Shown: piece after piece, positions 33,852 to 41,579 of the stretch
Position numbering within the stretch: position 1 is the stretch's first letter
Layout: each line of letters opens with the position of its first letter
DNA from: Fimbriimonadia bacterium
GTDB lineage: Bacteria; Armatimonadota; Fimbriimonadia; Fimbriimonadales; JABRVX01
Reading direction: 5' to 3'
Assembly: GCA_039961735.1 (NCBI GenBank)
Contig: JABRVX010000004.1
Span: forward strand, 108,672 to 172,671
DNA length: 64,000 nt
Position numbers and translations under genes: made by a program
Notes under the pieces: model-generated
What the model was told of the DNA's origin: nothing
Database searches by the model: none
Seen by the model: only the letters and a program-made list of their open reading frames with translations

Positions 33852-34642
33852 CTACTTGGCGGAGGTGATCGGATAAGTCCCGTCCCAGATGTTCCCCATG
33901 TTGGGGTGCATCAAAAGACAGGTTCGCGTGCGCTCGCTCATCGTGAGTCCGATGTTCTGCACCGAGGCGGTCGGAAGATAGCTGCTTCCCGCCATGAACG
34001 GCCGAAGGCTTTGTCCAAGGTCCTCCACGATCTCCAGGATGCGGCGGGAGCGCACGTGGGGGTGGAGAGGGTTGTAGCCCGCGTTCATGTGCCCGGGGCT
34101 CGGGTAGTCACTCCTGGACCCGGCGCCGCAGGCCAGGTGACCGTCTCTCGCGACCTGGAAGCGGGTGACGTCGAGGGTTGGGTTGCCGATCACATCGCCG
34201 GGGTCCCAGCCATTGAGCCATTCAGACTTGTCCTCTCCCTGTAGGAAGAAGTTCGGGTAGTTCAGGTAGTCCAGCTCCGCGGTGCCGCGGAAGTCCACGA
34301 CCGGCAGGAACCTGAGCTTATCGCCCAGAAGCCGGAGTGCGGCATTCCCGTTGACGGAGACAACCGGACAGCCAACGGTTTGGTAGTCGTCTACGAACTC
34401 GATCTTCCCGAACATGGGGGCCCGGCCAGGCGCGGCTGTGCCTTGCCTAGTCGCGAATGAGGGCTCTAGCGTTGGACCCGATTCGGTGAAGTCCCAGTGC
34501 ACTTGGCGCGAAAACGGTGTGGCTGGGACCTCGTGGGGGTCGGGTTCGGTGGGTTCGATCTCCTGCGCGCTAGCGAGGGCAGGCAGGAAAATCAGTCCTA
34601 CCCCCCCCATCCGGTAATCAATGTAACAAATACATGCTTCAT
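33852..34642 (-). pseudogene. N-terminal part of exported protein; signal peptide out of frame at a G8 tract
   Basis: The frame called from ATG 34610 begins MGGVGLIFLPALASAQ, a signal peptide with no positive residue. A better start is ATG 34642 (GAGGAG upstream), reading MKHVFVTLITGW before a run of eight G (C8 at 34601-34608 on the plus strand) and then a stop at once. With nine G the two would join as MKHVFVTLITGWGGVGLI, a normal signal peptide. So the gene is out of frame at its homopolymer, and also ends at TAG 33852. The ~235 remaining residues (FGKIEFVDDYQTVGC, ELDYLNYPNFFLQG) match no family I know. Slippage, mutation or sequencing error could be the cause. Confidence 0.65.
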
Positions 34643-34895
34643 TTCTGCACGCTCCTCTTCTGGAGCCGCTCTCATCCTACAGCCTTCTGAGGCTCCAGGC
34701 ACCTGCAAAGATACCAGATGTGGAGAGGATCTCCGCCTAATCTGAGGGGGCAGAATCCAGAAGACGTTACATACCCAGCAACTGATCCGAGGCTAAACCA
34801 GTAATAATACTGTCACCATCATGTGAATTTGCTATCCCGCCGATGCACATTCCGGCTCAACCACTCGAACGTCGCGCTACACCCAACAATTGGCC

Positions 34896-34928
34896 AAACG
34901 GGGCCTTGCCGACGGCAAGGCCCCGTTT
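34896..34928 (-). terminator. Rho-independent-like terminator, second near-identical copy
   Basis: AAACGGGGCCTTGCC (34896-34910) pairs perfectly with GGCAAGGCCCCGTTT (34914-34928) around GAC, a 15-bp stem. It lies 32 bases after the stop of the PEP-CTERM gene at 34961. The core matches the terminator at 31442. The 318-base gap 34643-34960 holds nothing else I can define. Confidence 0.8.
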
Positions 34929-34960
34929 CGCATCGCATGCGGCAGGCGCCGCAAGAGAGG

Positions 34961-35668
34961 CTACTTCTTGGTCCTTCGGCGCAGGAAGAGAAGCAGACCG
35001 GGCACCAGCGCAGCCATCGTCGCAGGCTCGGGCACGATCTCGAGGCTCGCGCAGTCGGCATAGCCGTACAGAACTGCTCCCGCCATCCGAAGCGGGTCGT
35101 CCCTGAACATCAGCTCGAATAGCACGTAGCGGGTCCCCACCGGCAGAACGCCACTGGCGCTGACCATTTCCCAAGTCGCCGCATTGTTGTCCAGCACGAA
35201 TGCGCCGCTTCCAAAGGCGAGGTTGTAGGTGCCCCATGCCCCGCTCGGATCTGTGGAGTAGTGCACGTTGACCGCGACTTCGGCCGGACCGGGCGGAACG
35301 GGCAGATGCGCGTTGAAGATGGCACTGCCTGTCGCCACGGCGAGGCCCGCATCAATCAGAGTCGAGTAGGCCGTAACATCCACGAACTGCCAGTTCTGGC
35401 TCCAAGTGAGCCCATCGTCCCACGCACGCAGCATCGCGTTGCCCTCGAAAGGCGATACGCCGTCACCCTGAAGCCCGTAGACGATGTCGGCAGCCTCCAC
35501 GCCCCACTGGCCCACCGTTCCAGGCAAGCCACCAGCGAGGAACCCGATGGAAGCAAGCGGATTGGAGCTAGTCTCGAAGCAAGGATCCACGAGCAAGTTC
35601 TGCCCGAACGATACTGCGGCAACGCACGACATCGAGGCGGCAATCGCAGTCTTAGTAAATCGGTTCAC
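34961..35668 (-). CDS. PEP-CTERM exported protein
   Basis: The 235-residue protein has a signal peptide (MNRFTKTAIAASMSCVAAVS) and begins the mature part with NLLVDPCFETSSNP, the usual opening of PEP-CTERM proteins with a jelly-roll or carbohydrate-binding-like fold. The C-terminus is VPEPATMAALVPGLLLFL followed by RRRTKK, a complete PEP-CTERM tag for exosortase processing. It is probably attached to the cell surface or extracellular matrix; the ligand is unknown. It is intact, unlike the two exported-protein genes on its left, and is a single-gene unit closed by the terminator at 34896. Confidence 0.85.
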   Translation of the reverse strand: MNRFTKTAIAASMSCVAAVSFGQNLLVDPCFETSSNPLASIGFLAGGLPGTVGQWGVEAADIVYGLQGDGVSPFEGNAMLRAWDDGLTWSQNWQFVDVTAYSTLIDAGLAVATGSAIFNAHLPVPPGPAEVAVNVHYSTDPSGAWGTYNLAFGSGAFVLDNNAATWEMVSASGVLPVGTRYVLFELMFRDDPLRMAGAVLYGYADCASLEIVPEPATMAALVPGLLLFLRRRTKK

Positions 35669-35763
35669 CGTTGAAAACCCCCAAATCTCGTTGAGATTAG
35701 TTTCCTATCCGGTGAGGGTGTACAAACCAGTCCAAAGCATCTCGGCTAGGGCGCGGGAGTCTG

Positions 35764-35785
35764 CCCCGCCTCAACCTGGGCGGGG
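35764..35785 (-). terminator. Hairpin terminator after esterase operon
   Basis: CCCCGCC (35764-35770) pairs with GGCGGGG (35779-35785) around eight bases. It lies about 90 bases past the stop of the CE7 esterase gene at 35879 and before the promoter region of the PEP-CTERM gene at 35668. The stem is short and there is no U-run. Confidence 0.5.
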
Positions 35786-35878
35786 TCCGATCAGCCTACA
35801 CCGAAGAGGGATGGATTGTAACAGAAAGCCGGTACTTTGTCAAGCATGGCTAAATAGGTTCCGAGGGAGGCGGGCGGC

Positions 35879-36790
35879 CTAGATGCAGGCACGCAGCCAG
35901 GCAACGTTGTTTGCCGGCATCTCCGGGTGCCAGTCGTGCCCCAGGCCCTCATACTCGATGAGCCGCTTGGGCTCCGGCAGGGCTGCATGAATGGCCTGTA
36001 CCGTATTCGGCGGGCAGGCGGGGTCTTTCGAGCCATAGCTCACTTGCACCGGGCATCTCGCCCGTGTGGCCATGTTCACCGTGTCGTAGTAGGAGAGTGT
36101 GGACAAAACGGTCTCCATCCCCAGGGCACGCGCATCGGCGAAGTCCTTCATCTCCTTGTAGGGGTAGCGATAGGCCGCCTTCCGAATGGTCCACGGCATA
36201 GCTGCGAGAAAGGGCAGATCGGCACACGCCGCTCGCACCCGGTCAGAGAGAGCGGCAAGCATAATCGCCAAGCCCCCGCCCTGACTCAAGCCGGCGCAGC
36301 AAAGCTTCTCCGGGATCACCTCGGGCTGCACCGCCAGAATGTCTAGGCCGCGCAACGCATCCAGGACCACTGTCCGGTACACCCAGGTATCAGGTCCCTC
36401 CAAACCTCGAGCCAGGTATCCCTTCTCCGGCACGTACGGCTCCTCGTGAAATGCCGGCAACCCATGCAGGTTGAATGACATGCTCACGAAGCCTGGGTAG
36501 CACGAGTATCTGTCCGGTGCGTGCGACTCGTTGCCATAGGCTGGCAACCAGAGGAAGGCGGGAGCGGGAAGTCGCACACCATCGGGGATCGCGATCCAAC
36601 CGTGCAGCAGCCCGCCGGCGTCACCCTTGAAATCAATGCGCTCGATGCGGTGCCCCGGAATGTCATCCTCGGGGTCGTGCTCACGGATGTAGGCCGGTGG
36701 CCTGTGTGTCCGCGCTGCTAGCACCCCCTCCCAGAACTCGTCGAAGTCCTCCGGGGGATAAGGCGGGAGCAAAGGCGGCGCTTGGGTCAT
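35879..36790 (-). CDS. Acetyl-xylan esterase / cephalosporin-C deacetylase-like hydrolase (CE7 family)
   Basis: CE7 enzymes remove acetyl groups from short xylo-oligosaccharides and related esters in the cytoplasm. The 303-residue protein has the alpha/beta-hydrolase triad: Ser169 in AGLSQGGG, Asp256 in YGSKDPACPP and His285 in GLGHDWHP. The N-terminal FDEFWEGVLAA and the RGLDILAVQPEV segment are also typical of CE7, and the length is close to the usual ~320. No signal peptide is present. Its start overlaps the stop of the NIL-domain gene as ATGA, so it is the last gene of a four-gene unit. The other members do not explain the substrate. Confidence 0.85.
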   Translation of the reverse strand: MTQAPPLLPPYPPEDFDEFWEGVLAARTHRPPAYIREHDPEDDIPGHRIERIDFKGDAGGLLHGWIAIPDGVRLPAPAFLWLPAYGNESHAPDRYSCYPGFVSMSFNLHGLPAFHEEPYVPEKGYLARGLEGPDTWVYRTVVLDALRGLDILAVQPEVIPEKLCCAGLSQGGGLAIMLAALSDRVRAACADLPFLAAMPWTIRKAAYRYPYKEMKDFADARALGMETVLSTLSYYDTVNMATRARCPVQVSYGSKDPACPPNTVQAIHAALPEPKRLIEYEGLGHDWHPEMPANNVAWLRACI

Positions 36791-37035
36791 TCAGAGACGG
36801 AACGCTGAACCGGGTCCACGTGGAGCCCGGTGGTGTGAAGCCAGGCGGTGGCCCGCTGCACGTCCTCCAAAGCGCCTTCTAGCTCGATCTCGACCCAACC
36901 CGAGTCGCGGTCAATGTGCGCCCTGAGAATATTCACCTTGACATCGAACTGCTGGCTGAGGCTCCAGAGCCACGGCTTGCGGGCCTGCTCGCCCACGGCA
37001 ACCAGCTTCATCTCGACTTTGGTCATCCGATGCAC
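36787..37035 (-). CDS. Small NIL-domain protein
   Basis: The 82-residue protein (GTG 37035; ATG 37026 is possible) consists of one ferredoxin-like NIL domain: KPWLWSLSQQFDVKVNILRA, then WVEIELEGALEDVQRATAWL. NIL domains bind the substrate amino acid at the C-terminus of the methionine importer ATPase MetN, and stand-alone copies are common but of unknown role. Its stop overlaps the start of the CE7 esterase gene (ATGA) and it follows the NTP-transferase gene by 24 bases, so it is part of that operon. A ligand-sensing role is only an inference. Confidence 0.75.
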   Translation of the reverse strand: MHRMTKVEMKLVAVGEQARKPWLWSLSQQFDVKVNILRAHIDRDSGWVEIELEGALEDVQRATAWLHTTGLHVDPVQRSVSE

Positions 37036-37059
37036 CTACCCTCGAAGGTTGGATTGTAC

Positions 37060-37659
37060 CTACCGCTCCGCAGCGTCGCCCGAAACGGTCCCGGGAGGCT
37101 GCCCGACGTCCTCCGGCGTGTCAATGTCGCGAAGCACGCCGGGGTCGCCAGTCTCAACCTCCCCGACCGTGACATCTTCGTGCCGCAGCAAGTCGCTCAG
37201 CCGCTCCGCTGCCTCCAGCACTCGGAGCGCCGGACCTCGCGGGATCAGTATCGGGTGTCCTCGCCTTCCACCGCAACACGCGACCAGCACGTCGTCGGGT
37301 GCCTTCCTCGAGGCCGCGAGCAATTCTCGCACCGTGTCGGGTCTGAAGAAGGGGATGTCCACAGGATGTACCAGCCACCTCGCGACCACAGTCTCCTCCG
37401 AGCGGACACCCGTTCGCACACTGGATATCATGCCTCGGTCGGGCTCGTGGTTGAGCACGATCTCGGCCCGCGAGTGAAGCAGTAGAGGGGCGACCACATC
37501 CGCATGGTGCCCCAGCACCACGCGTACCACATCACAGCCGCCTTCGTATAACTTGGAGACCACCGCCTGGACCACCGTGGAGCCCTCGAAGGGGAGGGCC
37601 GCCTTGGCAGTACCCATTCGCGACGAGCGTCCGGCGGCGAGCACGACTCCTAGCGTCAA
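37060..37659 (-). CDS. MobA/MocA-like nucleotidyltransferase
   Basis: The TTG at 37659 is chosen as start: GGGAG lies seven bases upstream and TTGA overlaps the DinB stop, as with other pairs on this strand; ATG 37683 would add eight residues. The product (199 residues) has the NTP-transferase signature GVVLAAGRSSRMGTAKAALP, the metal-binding region VHPVDIPFFRPD and the end GVLRDIDTPEDV. These fit MocA/MobA-type enzymes, which attach CMP or GMP to molybdopterin; MocA is the closer match. No molybdenum enzyme lies nearby, so the substrate is inferred. It is second in the operon DinB to CE7. Confidence 0.82.
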   Translation of the reverse strand: MTLGVVLAAGRSSRMGTAKAALPFEGSTVVQAVVSKLYEGGCDVVRVVLGHHADVVAPLLLHSRAEIVLNHEPDRGMISSVRTGVRSEETVVARWLVHPVDIPFFRPDTVRELLAASRKAPDDVLVACCGGRRGHPILIPRGPALRVLEAAERLSDLLRHEDVTVGEVETGDPGVLRDIDTPEDVGQPPGTVSGDAAER

Positions 37660-38147
37660 CCGCGCTCTCCCTCGATGAGGCAACGGATGTATCGAATCTG
37701 CCCGGCGTGATAAAGCGCGTGCTCGATTAGCATGTCGAAGAAGCCCTCCGCCGACATCTTCTTGCCTCCCCAGGTAGTCACCCTCCGTCCCAGATCGTCG
37801 TCTTTCAGATTTGCGAGTGTGCGGAGCGACTCGTTGGCACCACGCTGCAGCAGTCGGCGTGCCGCATCCAGCGTGCCTTCCCGAACCTCGGGCAGCGCGA
37901 GTGCCTGGCCCCAGTCCAGGCTACCGTCTCCGAATGCAATGGAGTGCTGCACGAGCATGTCGGCGGCGACGTGGACGACGATCTCGCGGATGCTGCCTTT
38001 GGACCATGGGAAGCCTTTGTAGCGCGCGGGAATCCACTCGGCATCCGCGTCACTGAGCCCGCGCAGGGCAGCGGCCAGGCTGTGCCACTCGCTCTTGTGA
38101 AGTGCGGCATCCAGTGACCGCGTCAGCTTGTCCGTGAGTGTGCCCAT
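37656..38147 (-). CDS. DinB-like four-helix metal-binding protein
   Basis: The 163-residue protein has the DinB/YfiT fold. The metal-binding histidines are visible in REIVVHVAADM and, close to the C-terminus, in IEHALYHAGQIRY. Family members include bacillithiol- and mycothiol-dependent transferases and many proteins of unknown role; despite the name most are not DNA-repair genes. No signal peptide. It is the first gene of the unit DinB, MocA-like, NIL, CE7. Its stop is overlapped by the TTG start of the next gene. Confidence 0.82.
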   Translation of the reverse strand: MGTLTDKLTRSLDAALHKSEWHSLAAALRGLSDADAEWIPARYKGFPWSKGSIREIVVHVAADMLVQHSIAFGDGSLDWGQALALPEVREGTLDAARRLLQRGANESLRTLANLKDDDLGRRVTTWGGKKMSAEGFFDMLIEHALYHAGQIRYIRCLIEGERG

Positions 38148-38276
38148 CTCCCCTCCTGAACCCGCGCAACCACCCTTCGCGACCTCGCCACTCCACCCTG
38201 CCGCCAGGCCCCCTCCGTGGTTTCGCCGCCCCGGCGATGAAACCAGAACCGGCGGTACGCCGGAACCACCACCCGC

Positions 38277-39347
38277 CTACTCGGGCTGCACGTCGTCCAT
38301 GCGAGCCACCTCGACGTACCACGGCGTGCCACCGGCGGATCGCATGGCCCTCATCACGGGCTCTTCCCTGCCCGGTGCCAGCACGAACAAGCACCCGCCG
38401 CCGCCCGAACCATTCACCTTGCCGCCCACCGCGCCCGTAGCAAGAGCGGCATCCAGGATGGCATCTATCCGGTCCGTGGAGACACCGAGCCTGCGAAGCT
38501 GCTCATGGTGAGCGGTCAGCAGCCTTCCGAGAATGGCCGGTGAAGCTCCCTCTTCGAGTGCCTGCAACCCACGCGGGGTGAGGTCGCGGCTGATCCACTG
38601 GCACTCGAGTAGGTCGCGCTCTTGTATGCTCAGATCGTCCGTCAGCCGCCGCATCTCCTCGATAGGAGTGGATGCGATGTCCAGGTGCGGTGCCAACGCA
38701 CGCGCCTTCTGGAGGGCATCGGTAAAGTGCTTGCGGGCCGTCGCCAGTGTCTCGATGGTCGCCTTCGGCTGCCCCGAATGGCACAGGATGATGCCTTCGA
38801 TGTCCGCCTTCAGGGGCCTGCAGGCGAAAGGCGGGCGCGTATCCACCCAGATCACCCCACCATAGGACGCGGCGAAATGGTCCATCATGCCACCCGGTTC
38901 GCAGAACTCGGTCACCTCCGCCGCGTGCCCCAAGCGCGCCAGTTCTCCCGGCTTCCATCCCCGCGCATCCCCGGCAGCACGAAGCAGGAACTTCATCCAT
39001 GCCACCACGAGCGCCGAGCTGCTCGACACGCCGGCCTGCTGAGGGATGTCACCACTGATGCGCACCCGGTAGCCGCTCTGCCATCGAACCCCCTGCCTCA
39101 GCAGCACGTTCACGCACGAGGCCAAGTAGTCGCGCCCGCTCTCGTATGTGTTCTCTCGACTTAGCGACAGCGTCCGCGTGGTGCCCAGGTCGGGCAACTC
39201 AATCTCCAGCTCCTGGGCCAATCCCGGCTCGCCCGACACGAAGATGTAGCGAGTGATTGCCGCAGCCACCACTGGTAGCCCGAGGTAGTCCTGGTGCTCG
39301 CCGAACAGGCAGATGCGCCCGGGGGCCTTGACATCCAACCCGCCCAT
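38277..39347 (-). CDS. GHMP-family sugar kinase, galactokinase-like
   Basis: ATG 39347 lies two bases after the stop of the upstream lipoprotein gene and puts the signature GRICLFGEHQDYLGLPV near the N-terminus (356 residues); the frame runs further upstream without family sequence. The GHMP ATP loop is QQAGVSSSSALVVAW, GGMMDHFAA carries the catalytic Asp and GGKVNGSGGGGCLFV is motif 3. It is related to galactokinase but differs from the true GalK at 29553 (LFGEHQDY in place of LIGEHTDY), so the substrate may be another sugar or a sugar phosphate. It is the last gene of the seven-gene tatC operon. Confidence 0.85.
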   Translation of the reverse strand: MGGLDVKAPGRICLFGEHQDYLGLPVVAAAITRYIFVSGEPGLAQELEIELPDLGTTRTLSLSRENTYESGRDYLASCVNVLLRQGVRWQSGYRVRISGDIPQQAGVSSSSALVVAWMKFLLRAAGDARGWKPGELARLGHAAEVTEFCEPGGMMDHFAASYGGVIWVDTRPPFACRPLKADIEGIILCHSGQPKATIETLATARKHFTDALQKARALAPHLDIASTPIEEMRRLTDDLSIQERDLLECQWISRDLTPRGLQALEEGASPAILGRLLTAHHEQLRRLGVSTDRIDAILDAALATGAVGGKVNGSGGGGCLFVLAPGREEPVMRAMRSAGGTPWYVEVARMDDVQPE

Positions 39348-39349
39348 GC

Positions 39350-40360
39350 CTAACGCTGCTGTCTCGCGAACTCCTCGGCACGCACACGTGCGAGGCTGCC
39401 GTTGGAGAGCACGCACCGACTGCCGTCCGGGTGCGGGACCGAATCGTAGATGAGTGCGACCGTGTTGGGCGGACGCTTCTGCAGCGCCTGCACTCCTCCG
39501 TTCAGCGCTGCGAAGTTGATAGAATACGGCTTCTTCGTGATTGGGCACACCCAGAACTCGTCGCCCTGAAGCGGCCTGAACTCGAGCAGGTCCTTCTTTG
39601 CTGCCAGCGAGTCGGCAACCTCGGGCACCTTTTGGTCATGTCTCTGCGCGTACATGCCGATTGCGCGAGCCAGGTCGTTGATTGTGTCCAGACACTTGCG
39701 CGCCGGAGTCCCTGGCTCAGGCATCCGATACCTCGCCTCGGAATACACCCGCTTAGCCTCGTCAAAGGTTGAGATAGCGGCTTCGGGACGTCCGTTCTGG
39801 CCGAGCTTCAGCGAGACCACGAATCGAGTGCCGTCGGGATGGGGCTTCGCATCTGCGATGATGCCGGCGTACTTCTCCTTCTCCATAGCCTTCTGGTCCA
39901 TGACCTGATATCGCTGACCGGTGATCGGACAGGCGAGGGCCTCTTTGCCCAATCGCTTCTCCAGCTCCACATTCACAATCTTGACGACGTCATCTACGGT
40001 CTTGGGCTTTGCGGCCTGGAGCACTGCCTGAGCCTCAGGAATGTGGCTGTATAGCTCCAACATGTGCTGTGCACACTGGGAGGACTGCTTGACCACGGCG
40101 GGATCGGGCGGACGGGTCACCGCTTCGATGGGGGTGGCTGTCTCGCCGTTCGCCTGCGGAGCACCGTTGGTTGCGGACCCCTCCGCAGCGGACTCAGCAG
40201 CACGTTCCATCGAAGGCCCCGCAGCTTGCGGTGCCGAAGGCCTCTTCTTGATGCGACGTCCCATCTCGTCGTATCCGGCCTCTTTGGGGATGCAGCCAGA
40301 CAGCGCGAGAAGGACCACCAAAGCACCCGCCCACGCAATTCGTAGCACCGAGAACCTCAT
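39350..40360 (-). CDS. Predicted lipoprotein with paired CPIT motifs
   Basis: The 336-residue protein has a lipoprotein signal (VLLALSGC, Cys23) and a Pro/Ala/Glu-rich linker. Two related halves follow, each with CPIT (ACPITGQRYQV and VCPITKKPYSI) and PHPDG (AKPHPDGTRFVV and SVPHPDGSRCVLSNG). The PHPDG block resembles the H-x-DG end of DUF1559 pilin-like proteins. So the mature domain seems internally duplicated. I recognise no function. Its start overlaps the ychF stop (ATGA), and the GHMP kinase gene follows after two bases. Confidence 0.68.
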   Translation of the reverse strand: MRFSVLRIAWAGALVVLLALSGCIPKEAGYDEMGRRIKKRPSAPQAAGPSMERAAESAAEGSATNGAPQANGETATPIEAVTRPPDPAVVKQSSQCAQHMLELYSHIPEAQAVLQAAKPKTVDDVVKIVNVELEKRLGKEALACPITGQRYQVMDQKAMEKEKYAGIIADAKPHPDGTRFVVSLKLGQNGRPEAAISTFDEAKRVYSEARYRMPEPGTPARKCLDTINDLARAIGMYAQRHDQKVPEVADSLAAKKDLLEFRPLQGDEFWVCPITKKPYSINFAALNGGVQALQKRPPNTVALIYDSVPHPDGSRCVLSNGSLARVRAEEFARQQR

Positions 40361-41418
40361 ACCTTGAACCTCACGTGAATGATGTCACCGTCCTGCACGA
40401 CGTACTCCTTACCCTGCAGCGTTGTCTTGCCCGCATGGTGCGCCGCATCCCATCCGCCACACTCGATCACCACGTCCACCGGCGCCACCTCGGCGCGGAT
40501 AAAGCCCCGTGCGATGTCCGAATGGATGGTCGCGGCAGCATCATGCGCAGTCGAGCCCATGGGAAGCGCCCATGCTTTGGTCTCCTTGGGACCGGTGGTG
40601 TAGAAGGTGATTACGTGCAACGCTTCGTAGGCGGCTCGGATCAGGCGATCCGCGGCAGGTCTGCCCAACCCCAAATCGCTAAGGAACTCTTGTCGGTCCT
40701 GCTCATCTAGCACGGCGATCTCGGCTTCCAGTGTCGCGCACAGCGACACCACCGGCACACCACGCCGCGCAGCGTCTATCGTGAGCGCTGCATCGCAGTC
40801 TTCCGGGCGGGCGGCAGCCTGATCCTCGCCCACGTTCAGCGCGACGATCAGTGGTTTGACCGTGAGGAACTGAAAGCCCGAGATCAGCTTTCGCTCCTCG
40901 GCTTCTAACTCCAGACTGCGCAGCGTCCGACCTTGCTCCAACTCACCCTTCAGCCGCTGCAGAAGACGCTGTTCGTTGGACTCCGGCGAGCCCGAGATGT
41001 GCGTCTCGTGCTGCTTCTGAAGCCTCTCCAGCCGGTTCTCCACCAACTGCAGGTCTTCCAGCACCAGCTCGTCCTCCAGCCCACGATGGTCGCGCAAGGG
41101 GTCTGGTTCGGCGTGGTACGGGACCTGGTCGTTGCGGAATCCACGCACGACGTGAACCAGACAGTCCACTTTGCGCGCCGCGTCGAAAAAGTGTCGCTCG
41201 GTGCTTCGCGATTCACCGGGGCTGAAACGGCCGACGTTGTCGTGGAAGTACACATGTGCGGGCGAATGCTTCTTACTGCCGGTGACGTCGCAGAGTCGAA
41301 CGAAGCGTTCATCGGGCACCGCGACCGCAGCCAAATCTCCGGAGTCGTGGCCCGCGGAAACAGCCCGAAAAAGCGTGGTTTTGCCAACCAACGGGAAGCC
41401 GACCAGTCCGACGTTCAC
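40357..41418 (-). CDS. YchF/OLA1-like GTPase (Obg family), divergent
   Basis: YchF proteins are conserved P-loop NTPases (often ATP-preferring) linked to ribosomes and stress. The 353-residue protein has a G1 loop GFPLVGKTTLF (usual form GLPNVGKSTLF), DNVG as G3, a coiled-coil insert (LQLVENRLERLQKQHETH), NVGE as G4 and a C-terminal TGS-like end (FYTTGPKETKAWAL, ARGFIRAEVAPVDVV, VVQDGDIIHVRFKV). The glycine-rich switch after G3 differs from normal YchF (RFSPGESRSTERHF), so it is a diverged member and perhaps a second copy in the genome. GTG 41418 overlaps the stop of the small upstream gene (GTGA). Its stop overlaps the lipoprotein gene start. Confidence 0.85.
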   Translation of the reverse strand: MNVGLVGFPLVGKTTLFRAVSAGHDSGDLAAVAVPDERFVRLCDVTGSKKHSPAHVYFHDNVGRFSPGESRSTERHFFDAARKVDCLVHVVRGFRNDQVPYHAEPDPLRDHRGLEDELVLEDLQLVENRLERLQKQHETHISGSPESNEQRLLQRLKGELEQGRTLRSLELEAEERKLISGFQFLTVKPLIVALNVGEDQAAARPEDCDAALTIDAARRGVPVVSLCATLEAEIAVLDEQDRQEFLSDLGLGRPAADRLIRAAYEALHVITFYTTGPKETKAWALPMGSTAHDAAATIHSDIARGFIRAEVAPVDVVIECGGWDAAHHAGKTTLQGKEYVVQDGDIIHVRFKV

Positions 41419-41579
41419 CGGCCGTCACCGGCGGGAGCATCTACGAAGCGCACATCGAGCGGCGTCTGTAGGCGCTGCGCCGGCACCCACCACACCAGCC
41501 AGCCGACAAGTACAGCCGCCACGAACAGAACGGACGACACCCACCAGCCCCGCTTGAGCCTCGAACGACGCCTTCTCAC
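41415..41579 (-). CDS. 54-residue membrane protein coupled to both neighbours
   Basis: This gene is short enough to be missed by default gene finders. GTG 41579 overlaps the helicase stop (GTGA) and its TGA stop overlaps the ychF GTG start (GTGA), so it fills the 157-base interval between them exactly. The protein starts with a strongly basic stretch (RRRRSRLKRG), has one membrane helix (WWVSSVLFVAAVLVGWLVWW) and a ~24-residue polar tail that would be outside (VPAQRLQTPLDVRFVDAPAG). I know no family. Exact 4-bp coupling on both sides is strong evidence that it is translated. Being downstream of tatC and a helicase, a membrane-tether or small-subunit role is possible. Confidence 0.75.
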   Translation of the reverse strand: MRRRRSRLKRGWWVSSVLFVAAVLVGWLVWWVPAQRLQTPLDVRFVDAPAGDGR

